Part shown: positions 15,999 through 23,248 of the stretch, one piece after another
Layout of the letters: each line of letters begins with the position of its first letter
Position numbering within the stretch: position 1 is the first letter of the stretch
Source of the DNA: an uncultured Oscillospiraceae bacterium
Lineage (GTDB): Bacteria > Bacillota > Clostridia > Oscillospirales > Oscillospiraceae
Length of the DNA: 64,000 bases
Assembly (NCBI GenBank): GCA_934654755.1
Contig: CAKUGQ010000005.1
Coordinates: 43,573 to 107,572 of the forward strand
Reading direction: 5' to 3'
Translations under genes and position numbers: made by a program
Notes under the pieces: generated by a model
Seen by the model: only the letters and a program-made list of their open reading frames with translations
What the model was told of the DNA's origin: nothing
Databases searched by the model: none

Positions 15999-16996
15999 AT
16001 GCATTTGTTGCCGGAAGCGGTGCATGGGGCACGGCGCTGGCGTTGGTATTGCTGAAGAACGGCCATACCGTGACCCTTTGGTCACACAGCACCGAGAGCT
16101 GCCGCCGGCTTGTACAGACGCGGCAGAATCCCTATCTCCCGGGAGTGACGCTGCCGGACGCGCTGCGCTTTACCGACCGCGTCTGTGACGCACGGGGGTC
16201 GGAGCTGCTCGTGTTTGCAACGCCTTCGTTTGCCGTGCGTGAGACGGCGCGGAAGTTTGCGCCATACATCTCGGAATCGGCCGTGCCCGTCTCCGTGACA
16301 AAGGGCATTGAAGCGCATTCCGGCCTGCGCATGAGCCAGATCATCGGGCAGGAAACCGGAAAAACCGTCGTTGCGCTGTCCGGCCCTTCGCACGCCGAGG
16401 AGGTCAGTCGGGGAAACCCTACCGGTATCGTGGCTGCCTGTCCGGACCGCACGCTGGCCGAGGCGGTACAGAGCGCATTTATGAGCGAGCGCCTTCGTGT
16501 TTATACCAGTCCGGATATTGTGGGTGTAGAATTGGGTGCGGCGTTTAAGAATGTCATCGCACTCTGCGCAGGCATCTGTGACGGTATGGGTTACGGCGAC
16601 AATGCCAAAGCGCTCCTGATGACGCGCGGGCTGTCCGAGGTCGCCCGTCTCGGGATGGCGATGGGTGCGAAGCGCGAGACGCTGGCGGGGCTGGCGGGTG
16701 TGGGCGACCTGATCGTCACCTGTACCTCCATGCACTCGCGCAACCGCCGCGCGGGGATTCTCATAGGGCAGGGTATGCCTGTGGACGAGGCGATGCGCCA
16801 GGTCGGCGCAGTTGTTGAGGGTTACTATGCAACGGCGTCGACCGCCGAGCTTGCCGGGCGCTACGGCGTAACCATGCCGATCACCCGTGCCGCCTATCAA
16901 CTCCTGTACGAGGGCGGCCGACCGCACGAGGCGCTTGATGCGCTGATGCTGCGCCAGAAGGCCTGCGAAATTGAAGATGCGGAGTGGGCAAGATGA
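15995..16996 (+). CDS. gpsA: NAD(P)H-dependent glycerol-3-phosphate dehydrogenase
   Basis: 333 residues. It reduces dihydroxyacetone phosphate to sn-glycerol-3-phosphate for phospholipids. The nucleotide-binding G-S-G-A-W-G lies at 7-12. The substrate site includes A-L-S-G-P-S-H-A-E-E and the catalytic Lys in A-F-K-N-V-I-A-L. G-L-A-G-V-G-D-L and N-R-R-A-G are also present. It is coupled to plsY and to the following GtrA-like gene by ATGA overlaps. Confidence 0.95.
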   Translation: MNAFVAGSGAWGTALALVLLKNGHTVTLWSHSTESCRRLVQTRQNPYLPGVTLPDALRFTDRVCDARGSELLVFATPSFAVRETARKFAPYISESAVPVSVTKGIEAHSGLRMSQIIGQETGKTVVALSGPSHAEEVSRGNPTGIVAACPDRTLAEAVQSAFMSERLRVYTSPDIVGVELGAAFKNVIALCAGICDGMGYGDNAKALLMTRGLSEVARLGMAMGAKRETLAGLAGVGDLIVTCTSMHSRNRRAGILIGQGMPVDEAMRQVGAVVEGYYATASTAELAGRYGVTMPITRAAYQLLYEGGRPHEALDALMLRQKACEIEDAEWAR

Positions 16997-17406
16997 ATCA
17001 GACAAACCGAAAGAAGGAGCTGCTGCGCTCCGTTAAATTTCTGCTGTTTTCCGTTTCTGCGGGCATCATTCAGCTTGGTGCGTTTACACTGTTGTTTGAG
17101 TTGCTGCACCTTTACGAATGGCTGAGCTATCTGATTGCGCTGGTTCTGTCGGTGGTGTGGAATTTCACGCTCAACCGCCGCTTCACCTTCCGGTCGGTAA
17201 ACAACATTCCCGCAGCCATGCTGAAGGTTGCGGCTTTCTATGCGGTTTTCACTCCGGCGTCTACCTGGCTGGAGGCATTTCTGACGAACGGCCTGCACTG
17301 GAATGCATACCTTGCCACGACGATCAATATGGTCCTGAATTTTGTTCTGGAGTTTCTTTACGATCGTTCCGTGGTATTTCGCGGCAGTATTGACAGCCGC
17401 GAATAA
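16993..17406 (+). CDS. GtrA-like four-helix membrane protein
   Basis: 137 residues with four hydrophobic helices (about 15-37, 42-60, 75-93, 105-123). It has the family pattern W-N-F-T-L-N-R-R-F-T-F between helices 2 and 3 and F-L-Y-D-R-S-V-V-F at the end. GtrA proteins are thought to move lipid-linked sugars across the membrane. It overlaps the gpsA stop by ATGA, suggesting a link to lipid metabolism. Substrate unknown. Confidence 0.82.
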   Translation: MNQTNRKKELLRSVKFLLFSVSAGIIQLGAFTLLFELLHLYEWLSYLIALVLSVVWNFTLNRRFTFRSVNNIPAAMLKVAAFYAVFTPASTWLEAFLTNGLHWNAYLATTINMVLNFVLEFLYDRSVVFRGSIDSRE

Positions 17407-17411
17407 AATGT

Positions 17412-17447
17412 CCCCGTTTGTAAAAAATTTTACAAACGGGGCGTTTT
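17412..17447 (+). terminator. Terminator of the der-gtrA operon
   Basis: CCCCGTTTGTAAAA pairs with TTTTACAAACGGGG across a minimal loop, followed by CGTTTTG. Confidence 0.85.
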
Positions 17448-17452
17448 GCCTA

Positions 17453-17481
17453 TTGTCTTGCCGGAAAAGCGGCGCTATACT
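17453..17481 (+). promoter_or_regulatory. Promoter of the DUF308 protein gene
   Basis: TTGTCT (17453-17458), 17 bases, TATACT (17476-17481). Confidence 0.6.
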
Positions 17482-17510
17482 GATAAAAAAGAACAAAAGG
17501 AGTGTTATCC

Positions 17511-18113
17511 ATGGCCAAACGTTCCAATTCCCCGCTTCGCGCGGCGAAGCTGTCGTATCTGTTTATTTCCTTTGCTCTGTGCGCTCTGGGCATTGTGCTG
17601 CTGGCGCTCCCGGAGATATCCGCGCGTGTGCTGGGTATCGTGTTCGGCGTTCTGCTCATTGCCTACGGCTGTGCCCGCCTGACGGCTTATTTCACCCGCG
17701 GCGGCTGGGGGTTGCTGTTTCGCTACGACCTGTCGATGGGGATCCTGCTGGTTTTGCTGGGCGTGCTCGTCCTGATGTTTCCGTCGAGCGTTATGACCTT
17801 CCTGACCATTGTACTGGGCGCTTATATCATTGTTGACGGTATCTTCAAGCTCCAGATCAGCCTTGACGCGCACCGTTACGGTCTGCGCCAGTGGTGGGTG
17901 CTGCTGCTGATGTCGCTCGCGTCGGCGGTTTGCGGCGTGCTGCTGCTCCTGCATCCGTATCTCGGCAGCAGCTTCCTGATGATCTATCTCGGCGTGACCC
18001 TACTGTGCGAGGGGATTATGAATCTGAGTGCGCTTTGGACGATCTCCCGCCTGATGAAGCAGATGCCCCGCAAGGTGATCGATGCCGAATGGTATGAGGA
18101 CGTAGACGAATGA
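17511..18113 (+). CDS. HdeD-like (DUF308) membrane protein
   Basis: 200 residues with six hydrophobic helices arranged as three similar pairs. Each pair contains a 'G-I-x-L-L-x-x-P/F-x' type turn, typical of DUF308/HdeD proteins linked elsewhere to acid or envelope stress. It ends in a soluble acidic tail (E-W-Y-E-D-V-D-E). AAGGAG lies nine bases before the ATG at 17511. It overlaps the next membrane protein gene by four bases. Function is not established. Confidence 0.75.
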   Translation: MAKRSNSPLRAAKLSYLFISFALCALGIVLLALPEISARVLGIVFGVLLIAYGCARLTAYFTRGGWGLLFRYDLSMGILLVLLGVLVLMFPSSVMTFLTIVLGAYIIVDGIFKLQISLDAHRYGLRQWWVLLLMSLASAVCGVLLLLHPYLGSSFLMIYLGVTLLCEGIMNLSALWTISRLMKQMPRKVIDAEWYEDVDE

Positions 18114-18835
18114 GTCTTGTCACGGCGCTGTCTGCACTGTTCCTGCTCGGCGGCGGGCTGGGCTGGGTGACGGAGTTCTTTTTTCGCCGTGCCGTGCACG
18201 GCAAGTGGGTCAACCCCGGTTTTCTGAACGGCCCGTGCCTGCCCCTCTACGGCTTCGGTGTCCTCGCGCTTTACGGGTTATGCAGCATCGAACTGCCCTT
18301 CCTGCACTCGCAGGCTGCGCAGCTTCTTGTGCGCATCGGACTGATTGCGGTGGCAATGACCGCAATCGAGTATGTCACTGGCGTGATATTTACGCGATAT
18401 TTCCATGTCCGTCTCTGGGATTACAGTACCCGCCCCGGGAACATCGACGGGATCATTTGCCCGCTGTTCAGCCTGATCTGGGCATTGGCGGGCGCGGCTT
18501 ATGCGCTTTTGCTGCATCCGAAGCTCACGGCGCTTGTCGCATGGTTGGGTGAGCACCCGCTGCTGCATTTTTTCACCGGAATCTTTATCGGCTTGTTTCT
18601 CGTGGATGTGTTTGATTCGTTCCGCGTGGCCGCGAAGATCCGCGAATTTGCCGGGGAACATAAATTGCAGATCCGCTATGAGCAGTTTAAGCTGTCCGTG
18701 CAGCGGCGTGCGCAGGAAAACCGCCTGAAGCATCACTTCCTGCTGCCGCTTCATACCCCCGGTTCGCTGAGGACCGAGCTGGAGCAGTATTTGGCCGCGC
18801 TGCGCGAGAAGGCGCCGCGAAAAAGGAAAAATTGA
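18110..18835 (+). CDS. Putative membrane protein of the ABC-transporter-permease-like CmpB family
   Basis: 241 residues. The N-terminal half has several membrane helices and the pattern G-W-V-T-E-F-F-F-R-R...N-P-G-F-L-N-G-P-C-L-P-L-Y-G-F-G. It continues with W-D-Y-S-T-R-P-G-N-I-D-G-I-I-C, typical of the family often annotated as 'putative ABC transporter permease'. The C-terminal 70 residues are soluble and basic. No ATPase partner is adjacent, so true transporter function is doubtful. Confidence 0.75.
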   Translation: MSLVTALSALFLLGGGLGWVTEFFFRRAVHGKWVNPGFLNGPCLPLYGFGVLALYGLCSIELPFLHSQAAQLLVRIGLIAVAMTAIEYVTGVIFTRYFHVRLWDYSTRPGNIDGIICPLFSLIWALAGAAYALLLHPKLTALVAWLGEHPLLHFFTGIFIGLFLVDVFDSFRVAAKIREFAGEHKLQIRYEQFKLSVQRRAQENRLKHHFLLPLHTPGSLRTELEQYLAALREKAPRKRKN

Positions 18836-18840
18836 CGAGC

Positions 18841-18860
18841 TTGCCCGCCTGTGCGGGCAA
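18841..18860 (-). terminator. First terminator after rpmB (minus strand)
   Basis: TTGCCCGC pairs with GCGGGCAA. It is preceded by a T-run on the minus-strand transcript of rpmB and is the second of two hairpins between the convergent genes. Confidence 0.5.
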
Positions 18861-18866
18861 AAAGAA

Positions 18867-18899
18867 AAACAGGACGGGAGACCGTCCTGTTTGTTTTTT
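18867..18899. terminator. Bidirectional terminator between convergent genes
   Basis: AAACAGGACGG pairs with CCGTCCTGTTT, with T-runs on both sides (TTGTTTTTT on plus; TTTTTCTTTTT on minus). Confidence 0.85.
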
Positions 18900-18913
18900 C
18901 CGTATGACGCGAA

Positions 18914-19102
18914 TCAGATTGCGCGCTCAACCTTGTTGGAACGGAGGCATCTGGTACAGACGTACACATGGCGGGGGGAGCCGTCAACGATCGCCTTAAC
19001 ACGCTTTACGTTGGGCTTCCAAGCTCTGTTGGAGCGACGGTGGGAGTGGGAGACCTTAATGCCGAACGTGACACCCTTACCGCAAAAATCGCACTTTGCC
19101 AA
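18914..19102 (-). CDS. rpmB: 50S ribosomal protein L28
   Basis: 62 residues with canonical ends: A-K-C-D-F-C-G-K-G-V-T-F-G, then R-S-N-R-A-W-K-P-N-V and C-T-R-C-L-R-S-N-K-V. It keeps the zinc-type C-x2-C pairs. The start codon is TTG (19100-19102), with GGAGG 8 bases upstream; no ATG or GTG fits the conserved N-terminus. Confidence 0.95.
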   Translation of the reverse strand: MAKCDFCGKGVTFGIKVSHSHRRSNRAWKPNVKRVKAIVDGSPRHVYVCTRCLRSNKVERAI

Positions 19103-19165
19103 TTACTGCACCTCCAATCGTTACAAAAATCACCGATGCGTGGCAGTTCCACGCAGACGACCTAT

Positions 19166-19194
19166 ATAATAGCAAAGTTCTTTCGAAAAAGCAA
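19166..19194 (-). promoter_or_regulatory. Promoter of rpmB
   Basis: TTGCTT (19189-19194), 17 bases, TATTAT (19166-19171) on the minus strand. Confidence 0.65.
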
Positions 19195-19284
19195 GAGAAA
19201 AATCGGAAAATTTTTATTTTTTTCGCGCTTCCGCACCGCCGGTATGGGAGCGAAAAATATTTCGATTTTTTTGCAAAAAATGGC

Positions 19285-19313
19285 TTGCAATTTCCGAAGA
19301 TATGGTGTATACT
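19285..19313 (+). promoter_or_regulatory. Promoter of the Nif11-like leader-peptide array
   Basis: TTGCAA (19285-19290), 17-base spacer, TATACT (19308-19313), in an AT-rich stretch. It is the only convincing promoter found for the twelve-gene array. Confidence 0.7.
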
Positions 19314-19328
19314 TGGTACACGTACCAA
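19313..19328. promoter_or_regulatory. Palindromic operator-like site at the array start point
   Basis: TTGGTAC-AC-GTACCAA is a perfect 7-bp inverted repeat with a two-base centre. It is centred about 7 bases beyond the -10 element, on the likely transcription start. This placement is typical of a repressor site; the regulator is unknown. Confidence 0.55.
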
Positions 19329-19391
19329 TTGTTCCGCAAAACAGCGGATTGATTCTTGCCGCTGCGTGAAGAAGGAGAGATGAGAGAACCC

Positions 19392-19778
19392 ATGAATTTC
19401 CCCGGTGAACTGATCGAAAAGGCCCTTCGTGCCCGGAGTGCAGAGGAGCTCGCAGCTCTTGCGCAGCAGGCCGGCTACGAAATGACGCCGGAGCAGGCGC
19501 AAGTGTATTTCGCACAGCTCCACCCGAGAATGGGCGAGCTTTCGGACAATGAACTGGGCAATGTAAGCGGCGGCTGTCATATGCGCGACGGGCGGCTCGT
19601 TGTCAACCCGACGCACAGCTGCGACCTGTGGGTCTGCAAGGATCATGGCACCCGCTTTTGCCTTGACCCCGGTTTTGTCCCGGTTTGCCCGATCTGCAAC
19701 AGAGTTGCGGTCTGCAAGACCTGTAAATACGGCTTGAATTTCAAGAGCACCTGGCTCTGCGACCACCCAAAACAGTAG
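19392..19778 (+). CDS. Array peptide 1: Nif11-like leader with Cys-rich C-terminal part
   Basis: 128 residues. Residues 1-60 form a Nif11-like leader (E-E-L-A-A-L-A-Q-Q-A-G...L-S-D-N-E-L-G-N-V-S-G-G), the leader type of certain RiPP precursors, which are cut after Gly-Gly. The C-terminal part contains C-x14-C-x4-C, then C-P-I-C-x5-C-K-T-C and ends W-L-C. It is the most diverged member, having Q-Q-A-G where the others have K-E-N-G. ATG 19392 matches the leader starts of paralogs; ATG 19380 is an alternative, but its AAGGAG is only 2 bases away. First gene behind the array promoter. Secretion or modification is inferred only. Confidence 0.75.
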   Translation: MNFPGELIEKALRARSAEELAALAQQAGYEMTPEQAQVYFAQLHPRMGELSDNELGNVSGGCHMRDGRLVVNPTHSCDLWVCKDHGTRFCLDPGFVPVCPICNRVAVCKTCKYGLNFKSTWLCDHPKQ

Positions 19779-19797
19779 AACGAAAGGGGGATATCTG

Positions 19798-20178
19798 ATG
19801 GAAATGAACAAAAAGCTGCTTGTAAAAGCAAAGGAGGCAAAATCGGCGGAAGAGCTGATGGCGCTTGCGAAGGAAAACGGCGTAGAAATGACCGAGGAAA
19901 GCGCCAATGCGTATCTGGACCTTTTGCACCCCGAGACGGACGAGCTCAGCGAGGAGGAGCTGAACAATGTTTCCGGCGGCGGGTGTAAGAAGGGCGATGA
20001 GACCGTAGTCTCGGCGCTCCATTCCTGCTCGAAGTGGCGCTGCTGGTCCTGCGGTGAAAAATATCGCAAGAGCGCCATTGGAAAGTGGTGCAGCAAATGC
20101 GGTGAGCTTGCCGTATGCAGCCAGTGCATTTTTAACAAGTACGAAAAGGGTCTTTGGCTCTGTACCTATGGAAGCTGA
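19798..20178 (+). CDS. Array peptide 2: Nif11-like leader with zinc-ribbon-like Cys pattern
   Basis: 126 residues. The leader M-E-M-N-K-K-L-L...E-E-L-M-A-L-A-K-E-N-G ends in E-E-L-N-N-V-S-G-G. The core begins with G-C-K-K-G-D and holds nine cysteines: three C-x2-C pairs (W-R-C-W-S-C, W-C-S-K-C, V-C-S-Q-C) plus lone Cys after GG, in H-S-C and in the final Y-E-K-G-L-W-L-C. The pairs could bind zinc; alternatively they are crosslinking sites of a modified peptide. A GGGGG-type ribosome site lies upstream and the gap to peptide 1 is 19 bases. Confidence 0.78.
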   Translation: MEMNKKLLVKAKEAKSAEELMALAKENGVEMTEESANAYLDLLHPETDELSEEELNNVSGGGCKKGDETVVSALHSCSKWRCWSCGEKYRKSAIGKWCSKCGELAVCSQCIFNKYEKGLWLCTYGS

Positions 20179-20190
20179 GGTGAATCGAAA

Positions 20191-20577
20191 ATGAAACTGA
20201 CAAACGAAATGATGGAAAAGGCAAAAGCCGCAGACTCGCCCAAAGCGCTGCTGCAGCTTGCAAAGGAAAACGGTGTTGAAATCTCCGAAGCGGAAGCGAA
20301 TGAATACTTTAACCTGCTTCGACCGCGGGACGGCGCGGTATCCGACGAGGAGCTTGAAAATGTTACCGGCAGCGGCTGCGGCGGCAGCAGTGAGCCCCGC
20401 CCGGCTCCGCGATACAAAATCGGCTCCATTGTTGGCGCATACCGGTACGGAGTCCTGTCCGAGGGTCAGATCACGGCAAGGAAGTATGTAGAAGGCTTCT
20501 GGTTCTACTGGATTGACGCAGACAAAGACGCGATTCATGAGGGTGACATTAAATATTTGGTCGCCATGCCCGAGTAA
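20191..20577 (+). CDS. Array peptide 3: Nif11-like leader with SH3-like beta domain
   Basis: 128 residues. The leader (K-L-T-N-E-M-M-E-K-A-K...L-A-K-E-N-G-V-E-I) ends V-S-D-E-E-L-E-N-V-T-G-S-G. The C-terminal part has only one cysteine, so it differs from its neighbours. It has a Pro-rich linker (E-P-R-P-A-P-R) and a 50-residue beta-rich segment, Y-K-I-G-S-I-V...F-W-F-Y-W-I-D-A-D-K-D. This resembles a small SH3/Tudor-type barrel and matches peptide 7 in layout. A 12-base gap separates it from peptide 2. Function unknown. Confidence 0.72.
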   Translation: MKLTNEMMEKAKAADSPKALLQLAKENGVEISEAEANEYFNLLRPRDGAVSDEELENVTGSGCGGSSEPRPAPRYKIGSIVGAYRYGVLSEGQITARKYVEGFWFYWIDADKDAIHEGDIKYLVAMPE

Positions 20578-20621
20578 ACTTGTTCGAAAATAATTATTTG
20601 ACATATTGCAGGAGGATTACA

Positions 20622-20801
20622 ATGGAAATGAACAAAGAAATCAAAAAAGAAAACGGCGTCGAGTTGCCCGAGGAGACTTTGAATGCCGTGACCGGCGGCG
20701 TAAAAGAGAACGCCGGACAGCACGATACCGATCAGGTGCAGCGGGGACAACATGCAGAGGATAAATACACCCCCAGCCACAGAAGAGACGATCGCCGCTG
20801 A
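20622..20801 (+). CDS. Array peptide 4: shortened leader peptide
   Basis: 59 residues. The leader is reduced to about 27 residues: M-E-M-N-K-E-I-K-K-E-N-G-V-E-L-P-E-E-T-L-N-A-V-T-G-G. It keeps the ends of the family leader but lacks the middle helices. The C-terminal 32 residues are polar, rich in His, Gln, Asp and Arg, with no cysteine, and are unlike any other member. AGGAGG precedes the start. It may be a decayed copy, a frameshifted core or a short separate peptide. Confidence 0.6.
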   Translation: MEMNKEIKKENGVELPEETLNAVTGGVKENAGQHDTDQVQRGQHAEDKYTPSHRRDDRR

Positions 20802-20828
20802 GACGACCGGATTGGGAGGATTGTCAGA

Positions 20829-21245
20829 ATGGAACTGACCAATGAATTACTCGCAAAAGCAAAAGAGGCCGAAACGGTCGAGGAGCTTACGGCTCTTGCA
20901 AAGGCAAACGGCGTCGAGCTGACCGGGGAAGACGCGAAGGCGTGTTTTGACCGGCTCCATCCCGTGACGGGCGAGCTTTCCGACGACGAGCTGAACAACG
21001 TGGCAGGCGGCAGGTGCTACTCGGGCGACGGGCGCCTCAAGACGACCTGCGGTTATCGATGCAAGCATTATCAAGAAGGCCAATCAACCTTTGGTGTAGA
21101 GGGTACCTGCTGCAGATGCAGATATTGGGGCGTCGATCCCAATGCGATTACCGCCGGCCTTTGGGCGACCGTGTTGGAAGCGATCATAAGGGCGGCGAAG
21201 GCGATGGAGCCTCGCGAGTGCTACCATCCGGCGAACCGGAGATAA
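20829..21245 (+). CDS. Array peptide 5: Nif11-like leader with a divergent core
   Basis: 138 residues, the longest member. The leader (M-E-L-T-N-E-L-L-A-K-A-K...L-A-K-A-N-G-V-E-L) ends L-S-D-D-E-L-N-N-V-A-G-G. The core has cysteines in G-R-C, T-T-C, Y-R-C, T-C-C-R-C and E-C, but not the invariant C-x2-C-x5-C-x2-C array. It ends in an amphipathic helix (L-W-A-T-V-L-E-A-I-I-R-A-A-K-A-M). It represents a third core class. GGAGG is upstream. Confidence 0.72.
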   Translation: MELTNELLAKAKEAETVEELTALAKANGVELTGEDAKACFDRLHPVTGELSDDELNNVAGGRCYSGDGRLKTTCGYRCKHYQEGQSTFGVEGTCCRCRYWGVDPNAITAGLWATVLEAIIRAAKAMEPRECYHPANRR

Positions 21246-21277
21246 TTATAAATCAGAGAAATAAAAGGAGAACAGTC

Positions 21278-21508
21278 ATGGAACTGAACAAGGAACTGAT
21301 GGAAACGGCAAAAACGGCGAAGACCCCCGAGGAGCTGATGGCTCTTGCAAAGGAAAACGGCATCGAGCTGACCGAAGAAACCGCAAATACGTATTTTGAG
21401 CGTCTCAACCCCAAAACGGGCGGGCTTTCCGATGATGAGCTGAACAACGTGGCAGGCGGCGGCTGTCAGGCCGACGACGGGAAACTGGACTGGTCGCGGC
21501 GGCTGTAA
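21278..21508 (+). CDS. Array peptide 6: intact leader with truncated core
   Basis: 76 residues. A full-length, well-conserved leader (L-M-A-L-A-K-E-N-G-I-E-L, ending L-S-D-D-E-L-N-N-V-A-G-G) is followed by only about 15 residues (G-C-Q-A-D-D-G-K-L-D-W-S-R-R-L). The core matches the start of the Cys-rich class (C-x-x-x-D-G-K/R-L) and then stops. No continuation was found in the other frames. It is likely a truncated copy, unless the leader alone has a role. AAAGGAG is upstream. Confidence 0.68.
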   Translation: MELNKELMETAKTAKTPEELMALAKENGIELTEETANTYFERLNPKTGGLSDDELNNVAGGGCQADDGKLDWSRRL

Positions 21509-21537
21509 ACCGGATCCGCAGGAAAGGGGATTTTACT

Positions 21538-21936
21538 ATGGAAAACAAACTTACAACAGAACTGATCGAAAAGGCAAGGTCTGCAAAAACGCCCGAAGAG
21601 CTGATGAATCTTGCCGCAGAAAACGGCTTTGCGCTGACCGAAGAGGAAGCAAAGGCGTATTTTTCAAAGCTCCATCCGGCCTCGGAAGAGCTTTCCGATG
21701 ACGAGCTGGGCAATGTGTCCGGCGGCTGCGGGGGCAGATATGATTCCGACAAACCGAAGCCCCGATTTGCCGTGGGCGAAACGGTGCTTTACATTCACAG
21801 CTACTTGCACGGAAACAGAATAACCTGTCACGCTAAGGTCCTGAAGAGAAGCTATGAAGGCGACGGATGGTATTATCTGCTGAAAACGCCCGACGGAGAG
21901 CAAAAGATGAGCGAGGTACATATATTAAAGGCTTAA
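21538..21936 (+). CDS. Array peptide 7: Nif11-like leader with SH3-like beta domain
   Basis: 132 residues. The leader (L-I-E-K-A-R-S-A-K-T-P-E-E-L-M-N-L-A) ends L-S-D-D-E-L-G-N-V-S-G-G-C. The C-terminal part is Cys-poor. K-P-K-P-R-F-A-V-G-E-T-V-L leads into strands with Y-E-G-D-G-W-Y-Y-L-L-K-T-P-D-G-E and S-E-V-H-I-L. This layout (x-V-G-x-x-V ... W-Y-Y-x-x-x-x-x-D-G ... x-E-x-x-I/L) is that of small SH3/Tudor-like folds. It pairs with peptide 3 as the second core class. Ribosome site AAAGGGG. Confidence 0.74.
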   Translation: MENKLTTELIEKARSAKTPEELMNLAAENGFALTEEEAKAYFSKLHPASEELSDDELGNVSGGCGGRYDSDKPKPRFAVGETVLYIHSYLHGNRITCHAKVLKRSYEGDGWYYLLKTPDGEQKMSEVHILKA

Positions 21937-21980
21937 TCCGTGTAATACGCGCAGAGAAAATATGAAATAAGGAGATTATT

Positions 21981-22376
21981 ATGGAAAACAATCAGGAGCT
22001 TTTTGCGAAGGCAAGGGCGGCGCAAACGGCAGAGGAACTGCTCGAGCTGGCGAGAGAAAACGGCGCGGAAATGACCGAAGAGAGCGCAAGGGCGTATTTC
22101 GAGCTTCTGCATCCCAAGGCAGGCGAAGTGACCGACGAAGAGCTTGGTAATGTATCGGGCGGCGGCTGCCACAAGGGCGACGGCAGGCTGATCGTTACCG
22201 TCGGCCATTCGTGCACCGGCTGGGAATGCAAGAGCTGCGGAACCGGACCGACCAGAAAAGGCCCCGGCTTTTATGAGTGCAATGTATGCGGGAAGCATTC
22301 AAACTGCAATAACTGCTACTGGTGCTCTTACGAAAAAGGCCTCTGGCTTTGCAACAAAGATAGCAACAGGAACTGA
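21981..22376 (+). CDS. Array peptide 8: Nif11-like leader with zinc-ribbon-like Cys pattern
   Basis: 131 residues. The leader (E-E-L-L-E-L-A-R-E-N-G-A-E-M-T-E-E-S-A) ends V-T-D-E-E-L-G-N-V-S-G-G-G. The core has ten cysteines: G-C, H-S-C-x4-C with K-S-C, then C-N-V-C-x5-C-N-N-C, an extra Y-W-C, and the tail Y-E-K-G-L-W-L-C. D-G-R-L-I-V near the core start is shared with most Cys-rich members. AAGGAG is upstream; the gap to peptide 7 is 44 bases. Confidence 0.78.
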   Translation: MENNQELFAKARAAQTAEELLELARENGAEMTEESARAYFELLHPKAGEVTDEELGNVSGGGCHKGDGRLIVTVGHSCTGWECKSCGTGPTRKGPGFYECNVCGKHSNCNNCYWCSYEKGLWLCNKDSNRN

Positions 22377-22426
22377 CAAATCGGACATCGGCAACCGAAA
22401 CCTGAAAACATTGGAGGACGATTGAA

Positions 22427-22822
22427 ATGGAAATGACACAAGAAATGCTTGCAAAGGCAAGAGCAGCGAAATCGCCCGAAGAGCTTTTGAAGCTGGCCAA
22501 GGGAAACGGCGAGGAAATGACGGAAGAAAGCGCAAAGGCATATTTTGAGCTGCTGCATCCGCAGACGGGCGAGGTTTCCGATGAGGAGCTGGATAACGTA
22601 TCGGGCGGCGGATGTCATGCAGGGGACGGAAGACTGGTTGTCTCCGCGCTGCATGTGTGCCACGGTTGGCGCTGCAAAAAGGATGGATCGCAGTGCTTTT
22701 CCGACGGCTTTGGAGTGTATTGCAATACCTGTAACACCGGCGCGTTTTGTTGCTCCTGTGCACACTGTACTTATGAAAAAGGCCTGTGGCTATGCAATGA
22801 CGATACGAACAGGAAAAAATAA
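22427..22822 (+). CDS. Array peptide 9: Nif11-like leader with zinc-ribbon-like Cys pattern
   Basis: 131 residues, nearly a duplicate of peptide 10. The leader ends V-S-D-E-E-L-D-N-V-S-G-G-G. The core has H-x-G-D-G-R-L-V-V-S-A-L-H-V-C, W-R-C-K-K-D-G-S-Q, C-N-T-C-x5-C-C-S-C, A-H-C and the end Y-E-K-G-L-W-L-C-N: eleven cysteines in all, the most of any member. The GGAGG-type site is 12 bases before the ATG. Confidence 0.78.
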   Translation: MEMTQEMLAKARAAKSPEELLKLAKGNGEEMTEESAKAYFELLHPQTGEVSDEELDNVSGGGCHAGDGRLVVSALHVCHGWRCKKDGSQCFSDGFGVYCNTCNTGAFCCSCAHCTYEKGLWLCNDDTNRKK

Positions 22823-22837
22823 TCGGAGGGAAAAACG

Positions 22838-23233
22838 ATGGAAATGACACAGGAAGCACTTGCAAAGGCAAGAGCAGCGAAATCGCCCGAAGAGCTTTTG
22901 ATCCTTGCCAAGGAAAACGGCGAAGAAATGACGGAAGAAAGCGCGAAAGCGTATTTTGAGCTGCTGCATCCACAGACAGGCGCGGTTTCCGACGAGGAGC
23001 TGGGTAATGTGTCGGGCGGCGGATGTCATACGAGAGACGGAAGACTGGTTGTATCCGCGCTGCATTGGTGCGACGGCTGGCGCTGCAAAAAGGATGGGTC
23101 GCAGGACTATTTTGACGGCTTTAGCGGATACTGCAAAACCTGTAACACCAGGGCGTTTTGCCGCTCCTGCGCGTACTGTACCTATGAAAAAGGGCTGTGG
23201 CTATGCAATGGCGATTCGAACGGACAACAATAA
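22838..23233 (+). CDS. Array peptide 10: Nif11-like leader with zinc-ribbon-like Cys pattern
   Basis: 131 residues. Leader and first half of the core are almost identical to peptide 9 (only a handful of substitutions before D-G-S-Q). The core has nine cysteines with C-K-T-C-x5-C-R-S-C, A-Y-C and Y-E-K-G-L-W-L-C. The 15-base gap upstream, including the ribosome site, is nearly repeated before peptide 11. This points to recent tandem duplication of whole leader-core units. Confidence 0.78.
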   Translation: MEMTQEALAKARAAKSPEELLILAKENGEEMTEESAKAYFELLHPQTGAVSDEELGNVSGGGCHTRDGRLVVSALHWCDGWRCKKDGSQDYFDGFSGYCKTCNTRAFCRSCAYCTYEKGLWLCNGDSNGQQ

Positions 23234-23248
23234 TCGGAGGGGAAAACG

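Noticed and set aside
14448..16085. Long open frame antisense to der and plsY
   Set aside because: Both sense genes are certain housekeeping genes; the antisense frame spans their junction and shows no domain.
20535..20780. Hydrophobic frame antisense to array peptide 4
   Set aside because: It looks like a membrane segment, but no ribosome site precedes it and it runs against the array; kept only as a reason to doubt the frame of peptide 4.
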